In this document: piece by piece, positions 17,019 to 23,340 of the stretch
Layout of the letters: each line of letters starts with the position of its first letter
Numbering within the stretch: the first letter of the stretch is position 1
Virus record (IMG/VR): IMGVR_UViG_3300033388_005412
Coordinates: 124,001-188,000 of that record
Direction: 5' to 3' (one strand)
From: a virus
DNA length: 64,000 bases
Translations under genes and position numbers: made by a program
The notes under the pieces: model-generated
What the model saw: the letters and a program-made list of their open reading frames with translations, nothing else
Told to the model about the DNA's origin: nothing
Databases searched by the model: none

Positions 17019-18076
17019 TGTGCTTGAAATCCGATAACAGGTTTTTTCTCTTCACTGAATGACATATCATCATAATTAAAAAGATTAGCCAACGACATTT
17101 CGCGATTTACATCAATTTTTAATTTTTTTGATAATTTTTTAACCTTCTTGACATCAAGATCTTTGAACTCCCATTTGGCAAACAAGCGGCCTTTTCTCAA
17201 TAACGCCGGATCAATTTTGTCAACCGCAACATTAAATGTCGCTATTATTTGAACATTAACACAATCACCGATTATACCGTCTGATAAATTAAGTATGTTA
17301 GACACTCCTTGTCCAGAATTAATATCTCGGTTTGAAACAACATTCTCAGCATCTTCCATAATTAAAACCGAATTAGGATGATCGAGCATAAATGGTATCA
17401 ACTCAGGATCTGATATTGAATTTATTAAATTAGATGGAATATAAATTATCTGTTTATCAATTAAATGTGTAAGGTATCGTATGTATGTTGTTTTGCCTGT
17501 TCCAACTTTACCATGCAATAACACCATTCCAGAACTTTTTCGGTTGTTTAAATTTTTAACTATTATATCATGAATGTCCGAAAACCCATCATTATAATAC
17601 AAATCAATGTCAATAACAGGCTTATTAATAGTAAATTCTCTCGTATAATACTGATCATTACTTTTACACAAAATATTTATCTTACCTTTATACGTATAAT
17701 AACTACAATCTATTTTTTTTATTTTTTTAATTAAATTTTTAATATTCTTGCCGGCCGGGTAATAAATAACTAAATTTCCCACAGAATGATCAGATATATC
17801 ATTAACCACGCCTTCTTCTGCGACCAACCATATGTCATTTCCAATATCAATTCCCATTTCAACAATATATTCAATATCTTTTTTGTTTTTTGTTATAGTA
17901 TTGGATTGCAACACAAAAGGTTTGCCAAATTTATTAATTAATAAATCTGTATTATAATAACCAGGTAAACAAAACATACTGGGATGAAAATCATGTTTTT
18001 CACAATACATTCGTTTAAATGGTATAAACATGCTCGACCTTCCCAACTCATAATAACCATCATATTTTTTGCACAT
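17015..18076 (-). CDS. AAA+ ATPase
   Basis: 353 aa from the ATG at 18076, with GGAGGAGATATA upstream. A longer in-frame start at 18145 would overlap the preceding gene deeply. Walker A HGKVGTGKT (188-196), Walker B LIMEDAE (238-244), sensor-1 like IIATFNV and an arginine-finger region DPALLRKGRL are those of classic AAA+ proteins of the FtsH/BCS1 group. The N-terminal 170 residues are a non-AAA adaptor domain. It is coupled to the RNA ligase, so a role in RNA or protein remodelling with it is possible. Confidence 0.88.
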   Translation of the reverse strand: MCKKYDGYYELGRSSMFIPFKRMYCEKHDFHPSMFCLPGYYNTDLLINKFGKPFVLQSNTITKNKKDIEYIVEMGIDIGNDIWLVAEEGVVNDISDHSVGNLVIYYPAGKNIKNLIKKIKKIDCSYYTYKGKINILCKSNDQYYTREFTINKPVIDIDLYYNDGFSDIHDIIVKNLNNRKSSGMVLLHGKVGTGKTTYIRYLTHLIDKQIIYIPSNLINSISDPELIPFMLDHPNSVLIMEDAENVVSNRDINSGQGVSNILNLSDGIIGDCVNVQIIATFNVAVDKIDPALLRKGRLFAKWEFKDLDVKKVKKLSKKLKIDVNREMSLANLFNYDDMSFSEEKKPVIGFQAQ

Positions 18077-18257
18077 TATATCTCCTCCATGCCCGTCGCA
18101 TTTCTTTTGTCGGTTTTCCGTTTTTGTGATATGACTTAAATACATGAAATTTTTTAATCACCGGATTATTTTTAAGTTCTTCCATAATTTTTACAGCATC
18201 AAATTCTTCGGGCATGCCCCATTTCTTTGTTTTATCTTCACTTTCACTTTGCATCAT
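18060..18257 (-). CDS. 65-aa charged hypothetical protein
   Basis: First gene of the RNA ligase operon, with AAAGGAGGA upstream of the ATG pair. It is polar, with an Arg/Lys-rich C-terminus. It overlaps the AAA+ start by 17 bp. Function unknown. Confidence 0.68.
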   Translation of the reverse strand: MMQSESEDKTKKWGMPEEFDAVKIMEELKNNPVIKKFHVFKSYHKNGKPTKEMRRAWRRYNVQKI

Positions 18258-18273
18258 TCCTCCTTTTTATAAA

Positions 18274-18302
18274 ATATTACAAAATCAGAAATCGGCTGTC
18301 AA
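18274..18302 (-). promoter_or_regulatory. Sigma-70-like promoter for the RNA ligase operon
   Basis: Minus strand TTGACA, a 17-base spacer, TAATAT, then a short leader with AAAGGAGG. The last part of the spacer (CTGATTTTG) resembles that of the leftward promoter at 13649. Two near-identical A/T tracts, AAAATTTTTGTATATTTTTT-like, lie upstream at about 18309 and 18383. Confidence 0.75.
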
Positions 18303-18445
18303 GAGGCAAAAATTTTGTATATTTTTTTTGATAAATTCACATATAAAAAATCCTATATATACTGAAAAATTCCAATGTTTTCTGAAAATTTTTGTATATT
18401 TTTTCACGGGTAGGTAGTGTTATATATATGATATAACAAACTAAT

Positions 18446-18472
18446 TTCACGGCCCCCCTTCTGTGATATTAT
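18446..18472 (+). promoter_or_regulatory. Candidate promoter of the rightward arm (TTCACG-N15-TATTAT)
   Basis: TTCACG, 15 bases, TATTAT, upstream of the first rightward gene. The 15-base spacing and hexamers parallel TTGACG-N15-TATAAT found before two structured RNAs further right. Confidence 0.5.
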
Positions 18473-18515
18473 GTAAATGATGGGGATGATAATACATAAA
18501 TGAAAAGGAGGAAAC

Positions 18516-18668
18516 ATGGAACATTTCGTTGTGTTAACAAGCATTGAACCCATAACAATTGCAATGCGTTACATCAGATGGAAGTATGGGAAAGATGTGC
18601 TTGCTAGAGTTGTTCAAGAAGAACTTCATGATGTGATCATGAAAGTAGAGAAAAGGAGGTCATTATGA
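18516..18668 (+). CDS. 50-aa hypothetical protein
   Basis: The ATG follows AAAAGGAGGAAAC. A mostly helical, mildly basic protein ending in KVEKRRSL. Its TGA overlaps the next ATG. First gene of the rightward arm, so likely expressed early (inference). Confidence 0.62.
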   Translation: MEHFVVLTSIEPITIAMRYIRWKYGKDVLARVVQEELHDVIMKVEKRRSL

Positions 18669-18931
18669 CTATTTGTGAATCGTTGTTGTGTGGTGTGTTG
18701 GATAGTATTCCAGCATCTGCAAATGAAGTAGCTATGTCTGATTTAAACTATCAGGCAGGAAAAGAGTTCGGGCGCTCATTCAGTGAACTCGAAGCACACG
18801 AGGCCCTTCCCATAGCTAGGGAAATGGCCGATGTATGGAGTGAAGGAGTTGTGGCTGACTCTATCACACTAACGGATATATCAAGAGCCAGAAGACTTGA
18901 TAGAAAGATAGAAAGGAGGCGACTATGTTAA
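18665..18931 (+). CDS. Hypothetical protein, paralogue of 22845-23156
   Basis: 88 aa. It shares LCGVLDSIPA, a central FGRSFSELEAHEA block and a terminal RRLDRKIERR with the 103-aa product at 22845, so the two are diverged duplicates. Acidic helix-rich. The function is unknown. Confidence 0.72.
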   Translation: MTICESLLCGVLDSIPASANEVAMSDLNYQAGKEFGRSFSELEAHEALPIAREMADVWSEGVVADSITLTDISRARRLDRKIERRRLC

Positions 18932-19071
18932 GCACATGGTGGGTTGTGTGGGTTGTTGGTGGAGAAATAAGAAGTGGAATCATGGACTCATGTGAGATCA
19001 TGCCAGTAAATGATGTTATCTCAAAACAAAGAGGTGATCTGGATGCTTTTGGTGACTTTTATAGTTATTGA
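18925..19071 (+). CDS. 48-aa hypothetical protein
   Basis: The ATG at 18925 follows AAGGAGGCGACT and overlaps the upstream stop. N-terminal WWVVWVVGG is beta/hydrophobic. The C-terminus is polar. Unknown. Confidence 0.55.
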   Translation: MLSTWWVVWVVGGEIRSGIMDSCEIMPVNDVISKQRGDLDAFGDFYSY

Positions 19072-19088
19072 ATTAAACCAAAACTGAA

Positions 19089-19131
19089 GATATACAAGTT
19101 TAGCTACATTGTGCGGTATTTAAAGTATATC
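19089..19131 (+). promoter_or_regulatory. 43-nt leader hairpin, copy 1
   Basis: GATATAC and GTATATC close a 43-nt element with AAGTTT and TTTAAA just inside. It lies between two genes, 17 bases before the ATG at 19148. The same arrangement recurs at 19416-19458. Confidence 0.5.
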
Positions 19132-19147
19132 ATTAAAAGGAGGAATC

Positions 19148-19381
19148 ATGAGATTCTACAATCAGAGAGTGGCAACACGTCACTCAAGAAAGTTGGAGAG
19201 ACTGGCTGCCAAAGCAACACAACAGGCGGCAATGACTAAACTCAGAGGCTTGTTTGGTGACAAGCAGCCTGACCCAGCAAAACAACCGGTAGACAACACA
19301 CCAGATGAACGTGATTACGCTGCATGGAATCGAAAAAGAAGAATAAGAGATATACATATGTGTCTCTCGGGGAGGTATTAA
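19148..19381 (+). CDS. Basic 77-aa protein
   Basis: Starts after AAAAGGAGGAATC. Arg/Lys-rich at both ends with an acidic-Pro linker in the middle. Nucleic-acid binding is plausible from charge only. Confidence 0.65.
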   Translation: MRFYNQRVATRHSRKLERLAAKATQQAAMTKLRGLFGDKQPDPAKQPVDNTPDERDYAAWNRKRRIRDIHMCLSGRY

Positions 19382-19415
19382 TGGAATAAACCTTGGAATG
19401 TTGGCAAAAACTGAA

Positions 19416-19458
19416 GATATACAAGTTTTATCATAATGCATGGTTTTTAAAGTATATC
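19416..19458 (+). promoter_or_regulatory. 43-nt leader hairpin, copy 2
   Basis: Same length, closing heptamers and flanks (CTGAA before, CA after) as copy 1, with a diverged loop. It lies 16 bases before the ATG at 19474. Confidence 0.5.
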
Positions 19459-19473
19459 ACAACAGGAGGAAGT

Positions 19474-19749
19474 ATGAAGCTTTTTGGAAAAATTGGTAAC
19501 GTGGTTGACAACGTGATTGGTGATGTGATCACAAAAACAGGAACGGTTACAAAAGCTGTCTATGAGTCATCACCCAAAGACACTGTAAAAGTCATTGGTG
19601 CAGGAATGAGAGGTGCAAAGGCAGTCATCAGCACATTGGCCGTAAGTACCAAAGAAGCTGTTGCCGCGAAACTGACAAAGTCTCCGGAAAAGAAAGAAAC
19701 ACCAGAAAACAAAACTGATGATTCTAACGACAGTGAAGAAGTAGCGTAA
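19474..19749 (+). CDS. 91-aa protein with hydrophobic/Val-rich N-terminal half
   Basis: The ATG at 19474 follows ACAGGAGGAAGT. A longer in-frame start would run through the leader hairpin. Gly/Val/Ala-rich to residue 65, then a Lys/Glu/Asp tail. Might associate with membranes. Unknown. Confidence 0.68.
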   Translation: MKLFGKIGNVVDNVIGDVITKTGTVTKAVYESSPKDTVKVIGAGMRGAKAVISTLAVSTKEAVAAKLTKSPEKKETPENKTDDSNDSEEVA

Positions 19750-19797
19750 CAACACATAGTCCTGAGCATGACTTATAAACTGCTCAAAAGGAGGTCT

Positions 19798-19848
19798 ATG
19801 AAAACAAAACCTGGAACGTTGATTTTGAAGAAAGGAGAAATAAAATGA
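19798..19848 (+). CDS. 16-codon leader ORF (copy 1)
   Basis: ATG after AAAAGGAGGTCT encodes MKTKPGTLILKKGEIK, and its TGA overlaps the ATG of the membrane protein at 19845. A near-copy precedes the paralogous membrane protein gene at 20131. Possibly a translational coupling leader. Confidence 0.35.
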   Translation: MKTKPGTLILKKGEIK

Positions 19849-20072
19849 AAGATGTTTTAAAAACAATTGGTAGTATGTATGCACTAGTTGGGATTTTGTA
19901 CTGGCCGATTATTCTGATGAGTCTCATCGGTTGGTCTATTGGCTGGGCTAATGAAGGGTTCAAATGGTTCATATGGAACTTTTCGCCGCCATATGTTATT
20001 AACATCGTTGTGTTAGTAGCTATTGGAACAACCTTTAATATGCTTGTGTGGCTGAAGAAACTTTATAACTAA
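19845..20072 (+). CDS. Small two-helix membrane protein (paralogue of 20131-20418)
   Basis: 75 aa with hydrophobic helices at about 9-36 and 48-67. The middle WANEGFKWFIWNFSPPYV aligns with the INSGLKTFIWSYNTEEV of the next membrane protein. SD is AAAGGAGAAATAAA. Function unknown. Confidence 0.72.
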   Translation: MKDVLKTIGSMYALVGILYWPIILMSLIGWSIGWANEGFKWFIWNFSPPYVINIVVLVAIGTTFNMLVWLKKLYN

Positions 20073-20080
20073 GGAGGTGA

Positions 20081-20119
20081 ATGAAAACAAAAACTGGCCC
20101 GTTGATTTCGAAGAAGTAA
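20081..20119 (+). CDS. 12-codon leader ORF (copy 2)
   Basis: ATG after AAGGAGGTGA encodes MKTKTGPLISKK and stops 11 bases before the ATG at 20131. It is similar to the leader at 19798 in sequence and position. Confidence 0.33.
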   Translation: MKTKTGPLISKK

Positions 20120-20130
20120 AGGAGAACAAA

Positions 20131-20418
20131 ATGAATAATTACCTTAAAAATTATTGCACAGCATGCTGGGTTGTAATATTGCTACTTCTACCATCATGGA
20201 TATGTATCACCATGGGATGGACGTATGCGATTATCAATAGTGGACTTAAAACATTCATCTGGAGTTACAACACAGAAGAAGTACTATTCGTATTGGTCAC
20301 GTGGGTGATGAGCATCCCATTAACTGTGATATGGATAAGAAATGTTATAACTAAAGATGATAATAATCTATGTGACGTAGCAGGGCAACTGTATCTAAAA
20401 CTAAGATCTGAAATATAA
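20131..20418 (+). CDS. Small two-helix membrane protein (paralogue of 19845-20072)
   Basis: 95 aa from the ATG at 20131 with AAAGGAGAACAAA upstream. A longer frame from a GTG at 20077 would leave no room for an SD. Hydrophobic helices at about 10-35 and 48-70, then a polar cytoplasmic-type tail. Unknown. Confidence 0.7.
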   Translation: MNNYLKNYCTACWVVILLLLPSWICITMGWTYAIINSGLKTFIWSYNTEEVLFVLVTWVMSIPLTVIWIRNVITKDDNNLCDVAGQLYLKLRSEI

Positions 20419-20428
20419 GGAGGAGCCG

Positions 20429-20680
20429 ATGAAAACAACAGTGTTAAAAGTTGTTCCGTATCATGCTGATATACTGTGTAAGAACATTGTTATATCATTC
20501 GGATTGACGCCCGAAAATAAGGTACGGGAAATGGCAAGATGGAAACCTGGAGCAGGCCGGATTTATAACCACAGTCAGTTACAAGTAAGTAAAGCGGAAT
20601 GGATCACCATGTACAGGAGGGCATGTGCGATCCTAAAGAAGTACATTGAAGATAAGAAGCAGTTAACGCTAGAAATATAA
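20429..20680 (+). CDS. 83-aa hypothetical protein
   Basis: ATG after AAGGAGGAGCCG. Mixed alpha/beta with a basic middle (ENKVREMARWKPGAGR) and a C-terminal helix. No family recognised. Confidence 0.7.
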   Translation: MKTTVLKVVPYHADILCKNIVISFGLTPENKVREMARWKPGAGRIYNHSQLQVSKAEWITMYRRACAILKKYIEDKKQLTLEI

Positions 20681-20693
20681 AAAGGAGGAGAAA

Positions 20694-20969
20694 ATGAAAA
20701 AGATAGTTTTTGAAGCTTTAGTTAACAGAGCCAGAAGATCATACGGAATGAGACCGATTAAAACACCGTTTGGTATAAAGAAGGCCCGTGTCGTGTTCTA
20801 TAACACAATGATCGGACACAATGTATCGAAAGATGATGCTCAGGCTGTAATGAAAACAGCCAGTATACCGCTGCATGCAGAAAAGGCTGTCCATGGGGTA
20901 ATCTTTGCCGGTTCTCATCTTATAACAACAAGCATTATGAGAGACGCGCTGAAAACAATCAAGACATGA
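20694..20969 (+). CDS. 91-aa basic hypothetical protein
   Basis: ATG after AAAAGGAGGAGAAA. Basic N-terminus (VNRARRSYGMRP) followed by alternating helices. Ends overlapping the next ATG. Unknown. Confidence 0.7.
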   Translation: MKKIVFEALVNRARRSYGMRPIKTPFGIKKARVVFYNTMIGHNVSKDDAQAVMKTASIPLHAEKAVHGVIFAGSHLITTSIMRDALKTIKT

Positions 20970-21145
20970 GTTATGACAACTGGCTTGAAAAGAAGTTTGG
21001 TGAAAAAAGGCGCCGGCTTAAATTAAAGAACGAAGAAAGAAAATTAAATTCCAGTAAAACATCAGATGAATTTCATCGAAAGTTTATGGATTTAATTGTC
21101 GAACGCGGAAAGAAGACAAGGAGGGACAATGCGATTGTATGTTAA
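20966..21145 (+). CDS. 59-aa highly charged helical protein
   Basis: Starts at the ATGA overlap at 20966. Lys/Arg/Glu-rich single helix. Overlaps the next gene by 17 bp in another frame. Moderately supported by the coupling only. Confidence 0.5.
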   Translation: MSYDNWLEKKFGEKRRRLKLKNEERKLNSSKTSDEFHRKFMDLIVERGKKTRRDNAIVC

Positions 21146-21299
21146 AATGTATGGATGGCTGAAGTTTTTGTTCATGAAATGGCCGGGATTGATTAAATAC
21201 ATCCCTTCCGCTGAATGGCAGACATTATGGGCCAACATAGTATGGGAACAGGAACATGTCAGATGGGCTGATGAGTTTGATGTTGAAATAGAAGATTAA
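21129..21299 (+). CDS. 56-aa Trp-rich protein
   Basis: I choose the ATG at 21129 (AAGGAGGGACA upstream). Hydrophobic/Trp-rich with an acidic end. Possibly a membrane-associated micro-protein. Unknown. Confidence 0.58.
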   Translation: MRLYVKMYGWLKFLFMKWPGLIKYIPSAEWQTLWANIVWEQEHVRWADEFDVEIED

Positions 21300-21310
21300 A
21301 GGAGGAATAA

Positions 21311-21643
21311 ATGAAAAAGAAAAAAGCTAAAATTGGTGATATTATCAAAGCATCAAGGGATCTCAAAACTCTTTCACCTGAAAAAAGATTAAGCAAACTT
21401 CGAAAACTTATAGATGAAATACCATCATCTAAAACACCACATAAGAGTAAGATAAATCATGTCATTCCACGGTGCAATAGTCCGCTATTTGCCAAACCAG
21501 AGTGGATAAGAGATAATTGTATATATTCACCTAAATATGGGTACATAATCAAACCAAATTGGATGAGAGATAATTGTCTATGCTCGCTCAAATCATTAAT
21601 GGAAGCTGCAACAAGTGGATTGAATATTGAGATTAAAGACTAA
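21311..21643 (+). CDS. Fragment homologous to the middle of the DbDGD RNA polymerase-like protein
   Basis: 110 aa. LSPEKRLSKLRKLIDEI, then FAKPEWIRDN, then SLKSLMEA matches, in order, LPIEKRLNRIQKLIGEM, WAKPSWMRLN and VLKSLIMP of the 661-aa protein at 23331 (its residues about 137-205). IKPNWMRDN repeats the same motif a second time. It lacks the N- and C-terminal parts, has its own SD (AAAGGAGGAATAA), and precedes two more fragments. It is either a decaying copy or a set of split small proteins. Confidence 0.75.
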   Translation: MKKKKAKIGDIIKASRDLKTLSPEKRLSKLRKLIDEIPSSKTPHKSKINHVIPRCNSPLFAKPEWIRDNCIYSPKYGYIIKPNWMRDNCLCSLKSLMEAATSGLNIEIKD

Positions 21644-21652
21644 GGAGGTAAA

Positions 21653-21898
21653 ATGCAAATAATAGCAAATCTGATAATTCCTGATTATATTTATGAAAAT
21701 GGAAAAATCATAAAATATAAAAAATTATCAGACAAACAAAAACAGAATGTGAGAAAACAATGTCAACACGTAAGTATACTAAAACAACAACGCATGAAAA
21801 GGATGAAACAACATACTTCGATCGACATACAGAAACTTAATGGAGCATTCACTGCATCGGATCTTGAAAAAATAAGAAAAATAAAGGAGGTAAAATGA
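21653..21898 (+). CDS. Fragment homologous to the N-terminus of the DbDGD RNA polymerase-like protein
   Basis: 81 aa. The first 45 residues (ANLIIPDYIYENGKI, then KQCQHVSIL) match the start of the 648-aa protein at 48127 (SNLIIPEFICEDGIL, KHCQHVSVL) closely, and then diverge. SD is AAGGAGGTAAA. The C-terminal 35 residues are not recognisably polymerase-like. Part of the broken third copy. Confidence 0.75.
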   Translation: MQIIANLIIPDYIYENGKIIKYKKLSDKQKQNVRKQCQHVSILKQQRMKRMKQHTSIDIQKLNGAFTASDLEKIRKIKEVK

Positions 21899-22125
21899 CT
21901 AAATTAGAAATAGAATTTATGAAAAACTCGTTAATTTTCATTAAGAAATATAGTGAGTCTGATAAATTCAAAATTAAAAATCATACGGACTGTGCTCATC
22001 ATGTTGTGTTGTTACATAACAAAGATCTTAGTGCAGTAGATGGAATGAAAACATATAAAAAAGGAACAATGAAAGAAAAAGATATAAAAATGTTATTTGG
22101 ATATCACACAAAGGAGGTAAAATGA
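21895..22125 (+). CDS. Fragment homologous to the pre-barrel region of the DbDGD RNA polymerase-like protein
   Basis: 76 aa. DLSAVDGMKTYKKGTMKEKDIKMLFGYHTK matches the segment DLSHERDMYEKGLITEEDVKALFGYEKN of the 661-aa protein (about residues 275-305) in spacing. It ends just where the catalytic barrel would start. ATGA overlap with the previous fragment and a clean AAGGAGGTAAA SD show that it is still arranged for translation. Confidence 0.68.
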   Translation: MTKLEIEFMKNSLIFIKKYSESDKFKIKNHTDCAHHVVLLHNKDLSAVDGMKTYKKGTMKEKDIKMLFGYHTKEVK

Positions 22126-22268
22126 CAAGAAATCAATGGATTGGTTTAGGAGTTGTGGGAGTTATAGGCATAATTGCTTATAAGAAAAGAAAGAAGATTG
22201 CCAAAGTAACAAAGGAGATGTGGGACAAGGGAAAGAAAGCCTATGAAAACGAAAAGGAGGCTAAATGA
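22122..22268 (+). CDS. 48-aa membrane-anchored protein, homologous to the N-terminus of the HIRAN protein
   Basis: WIGLGVVGVIGIIAYKKRKK and the following KKAY resemble the GLGIIGGALGVVAYKKREE segment that opens the HIRAN-domain protein at 25318. In both places this comes directly after polymerase-like sequence, so the locus order is conserved. One N-terminal membrane helix. The HIRAN domain itself is absent. Confidence 0.65.
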   Translation: MTRNQWIGLGVVGVIGIIAYKKRKKIAKVTKEMWDKGKKAYENEKEAK

Positions 22269-22519
22269 ATAAAACACGCTCGATCATAGCTGACCGATTA
22301 AAAACTAAAAACTGGTGGATAAAAATGGTAGAACGGGATAGAGATAGATTTGAAGAATTGTTTATAACTGAAAAAGGAAAAACGATGAGATTAATTAACG
22401 TGCTAAAAAGAATAGCAAACATCGAATATAAGAATAAATCAGTTATAGATAAAAATGTTTTTATAACTATAAGAGGCATTATCTTAAAGGCAATTGCAGA
22501 TAATGAGAAGAATCAATGA
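22265..22519 (+). CDS. 84-aa basic hypothetical protein
   Basis: ATGA overlap and AAAAGGAGGCTAA SD. Charged, helical. Last gene of this operon before a strong terminator hairpin. I see no convincing match to the polymerase C-terminus. Confidence 0.65.
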   Translation: MNKTRSIIADRLKTKNWWIKMVERDRDRFEELFITEKGKTMRLINVLKRIANIEYKNKSVIDKNVFITIRGIILKAIADNEKNQ

Positions 22520-22542
22520 GATAATGTATTACTACCTGGAAT

Positions 22543-22560
22543 GGCCGCCGCAAGGCGGCC
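22543..22560 (+). terminator. Strong GC hairpin at operon end
   Basis: GGCCGCC, loop GCAA, GGCGGCC: a perfect 7-bp GC stem with a GNRA loop 23 bases after the preceding stop. No U-tract follows, so it may be a processing or stability element as well. Confidence 0.6.
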
Positions 22561-22778
22561 TCAATAAATAATGAATACTCAAAATCACCAAAATCAACAA
22601 AACAGTACTCAAATCAGTAATCAAATCAACAAAACAGTACTTAAAACAATAAATCAAATAATTAAATACAAATGTGATGAAATCACAAATCAAATAGTAT
22701 CAAACAATATCAAATAGTATCAACTATTATCTATTATATATAATAGGAAGAAACAAAGAGAAATGGTGTTAAATGAAG
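22561..22778 (+). repeat. A/C-rich gene-free region with direct repeats (candidate origin or operator array)
   Basis: The plus strand is nearly G-free to about 22720. A 22-bp unit AAATCAACAAAACAGTACT(C/T)AAA occurs at about 22591 and 22624, CAGTACT and CAAATCA recur, and CAAATAGTATCAA occurs at about 22691 and 22710. The end is an A/T-only palindromic stretch (about 22725-22745). No ORF above 25 codons with an SD. Confidence 0.5.
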
Positions 22779-22780
22779 GC

Positions 22781-22796
22781 GGCCGCGGAAGCGGCC
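22781..22796 (+). terminator. GC hairpin before the next operon
   Basis: GGCCGC, loop GGAA, GCGGCC: the second GC hairpin bracketing the repeat region, with a purine tetraloop like the first. It lies 49 bases before the ATG at 22845, so it might be a leader element. Confidence 0.45.
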
Positions 22797-22844
22797 TTGA
22801 ACCGATTGTCATATAGTAAAATATGAACAGCCAAAGGAGACAGA

Positions 22845-23156
22845 ATGTCAGAACAAGAACTGAGATTATGTGGAATGTTGGATGCTGTACCTGCCCGGTT
22901 GGGATGGGTATTTCAAAAGGATGCCGATTTGGTAGCCAGAGAGGAGTATCACAGAGAGTTCGGCGATTTGGAGGCCGAAGAGGCGATTTCTGTGAGTGAA
23001 GAGGTGATCAGCACTTGGCTTGTTGGCGGTGAAGGTCCGGTCATGACATGTGTTGGTGTACGTAAGTATTACAATCTCATGGATAAGATCGAAAGGAGGA
23101 TGGTTGAACTGAAGCATGATGTGATGCGGGTTGCCGAAATTACAGACACACCCTAG
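22845..23156 (+). CDS. Hypothetical protein, paralogue of 18665-18931
   Basis: 103 aa. LCGMLDAVPA near the start, EFGDLEAEEAISVSEE and DKIERRM match the 88-aa paralogue. Acidic and helical. SD is AAAGGAGACAGA. The two paralogues each open an operon, which may matter for regulation. Confidence 0.73.
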   Translation: MSEQELRLCGMLDAVPARLGWVFQKDADLVAREEYHREFGDLEAEEAISVSEEVISTWLVGGEGPVMTCVGVRKYYNLMDKIERRMVELKHDVMRVAEITDTP

Positions 23157-23166
23157 AGGAGAGATA

Positions 23167-23340
23167 ATGAAACATAAGATTGAATTAAGGACTAGAGATG
23201 GAACAGCTCGTGAACTTACTTTGATCATTAAACACAAATTAAATGATGGCAAGATTATAAAACTGTCTAAACATGCGGTTTTATTCAGGACTCTAACAGA
23301 GTCTTATGTTAAGGCAAGTAGGAGGAAAAAATGGAAATGA
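23167..23340 (+). CDS. 57-aa basic hypothetical protein
   Basis: ATG at 23167 with AGAGGAGAGATA upstream. A longer in-frame start overlaps the upstream gene. Beta-rich then a KASRRKKWK end. Overlaps the polymerase-like start by 10 bp, so probably coupled to it. Confidence 0.65.
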   Translation: MKHKIELRTRDGTARELTLIIKHKLNDGKIIKLSKHAVLFRTLTESYVKASRRKKWK

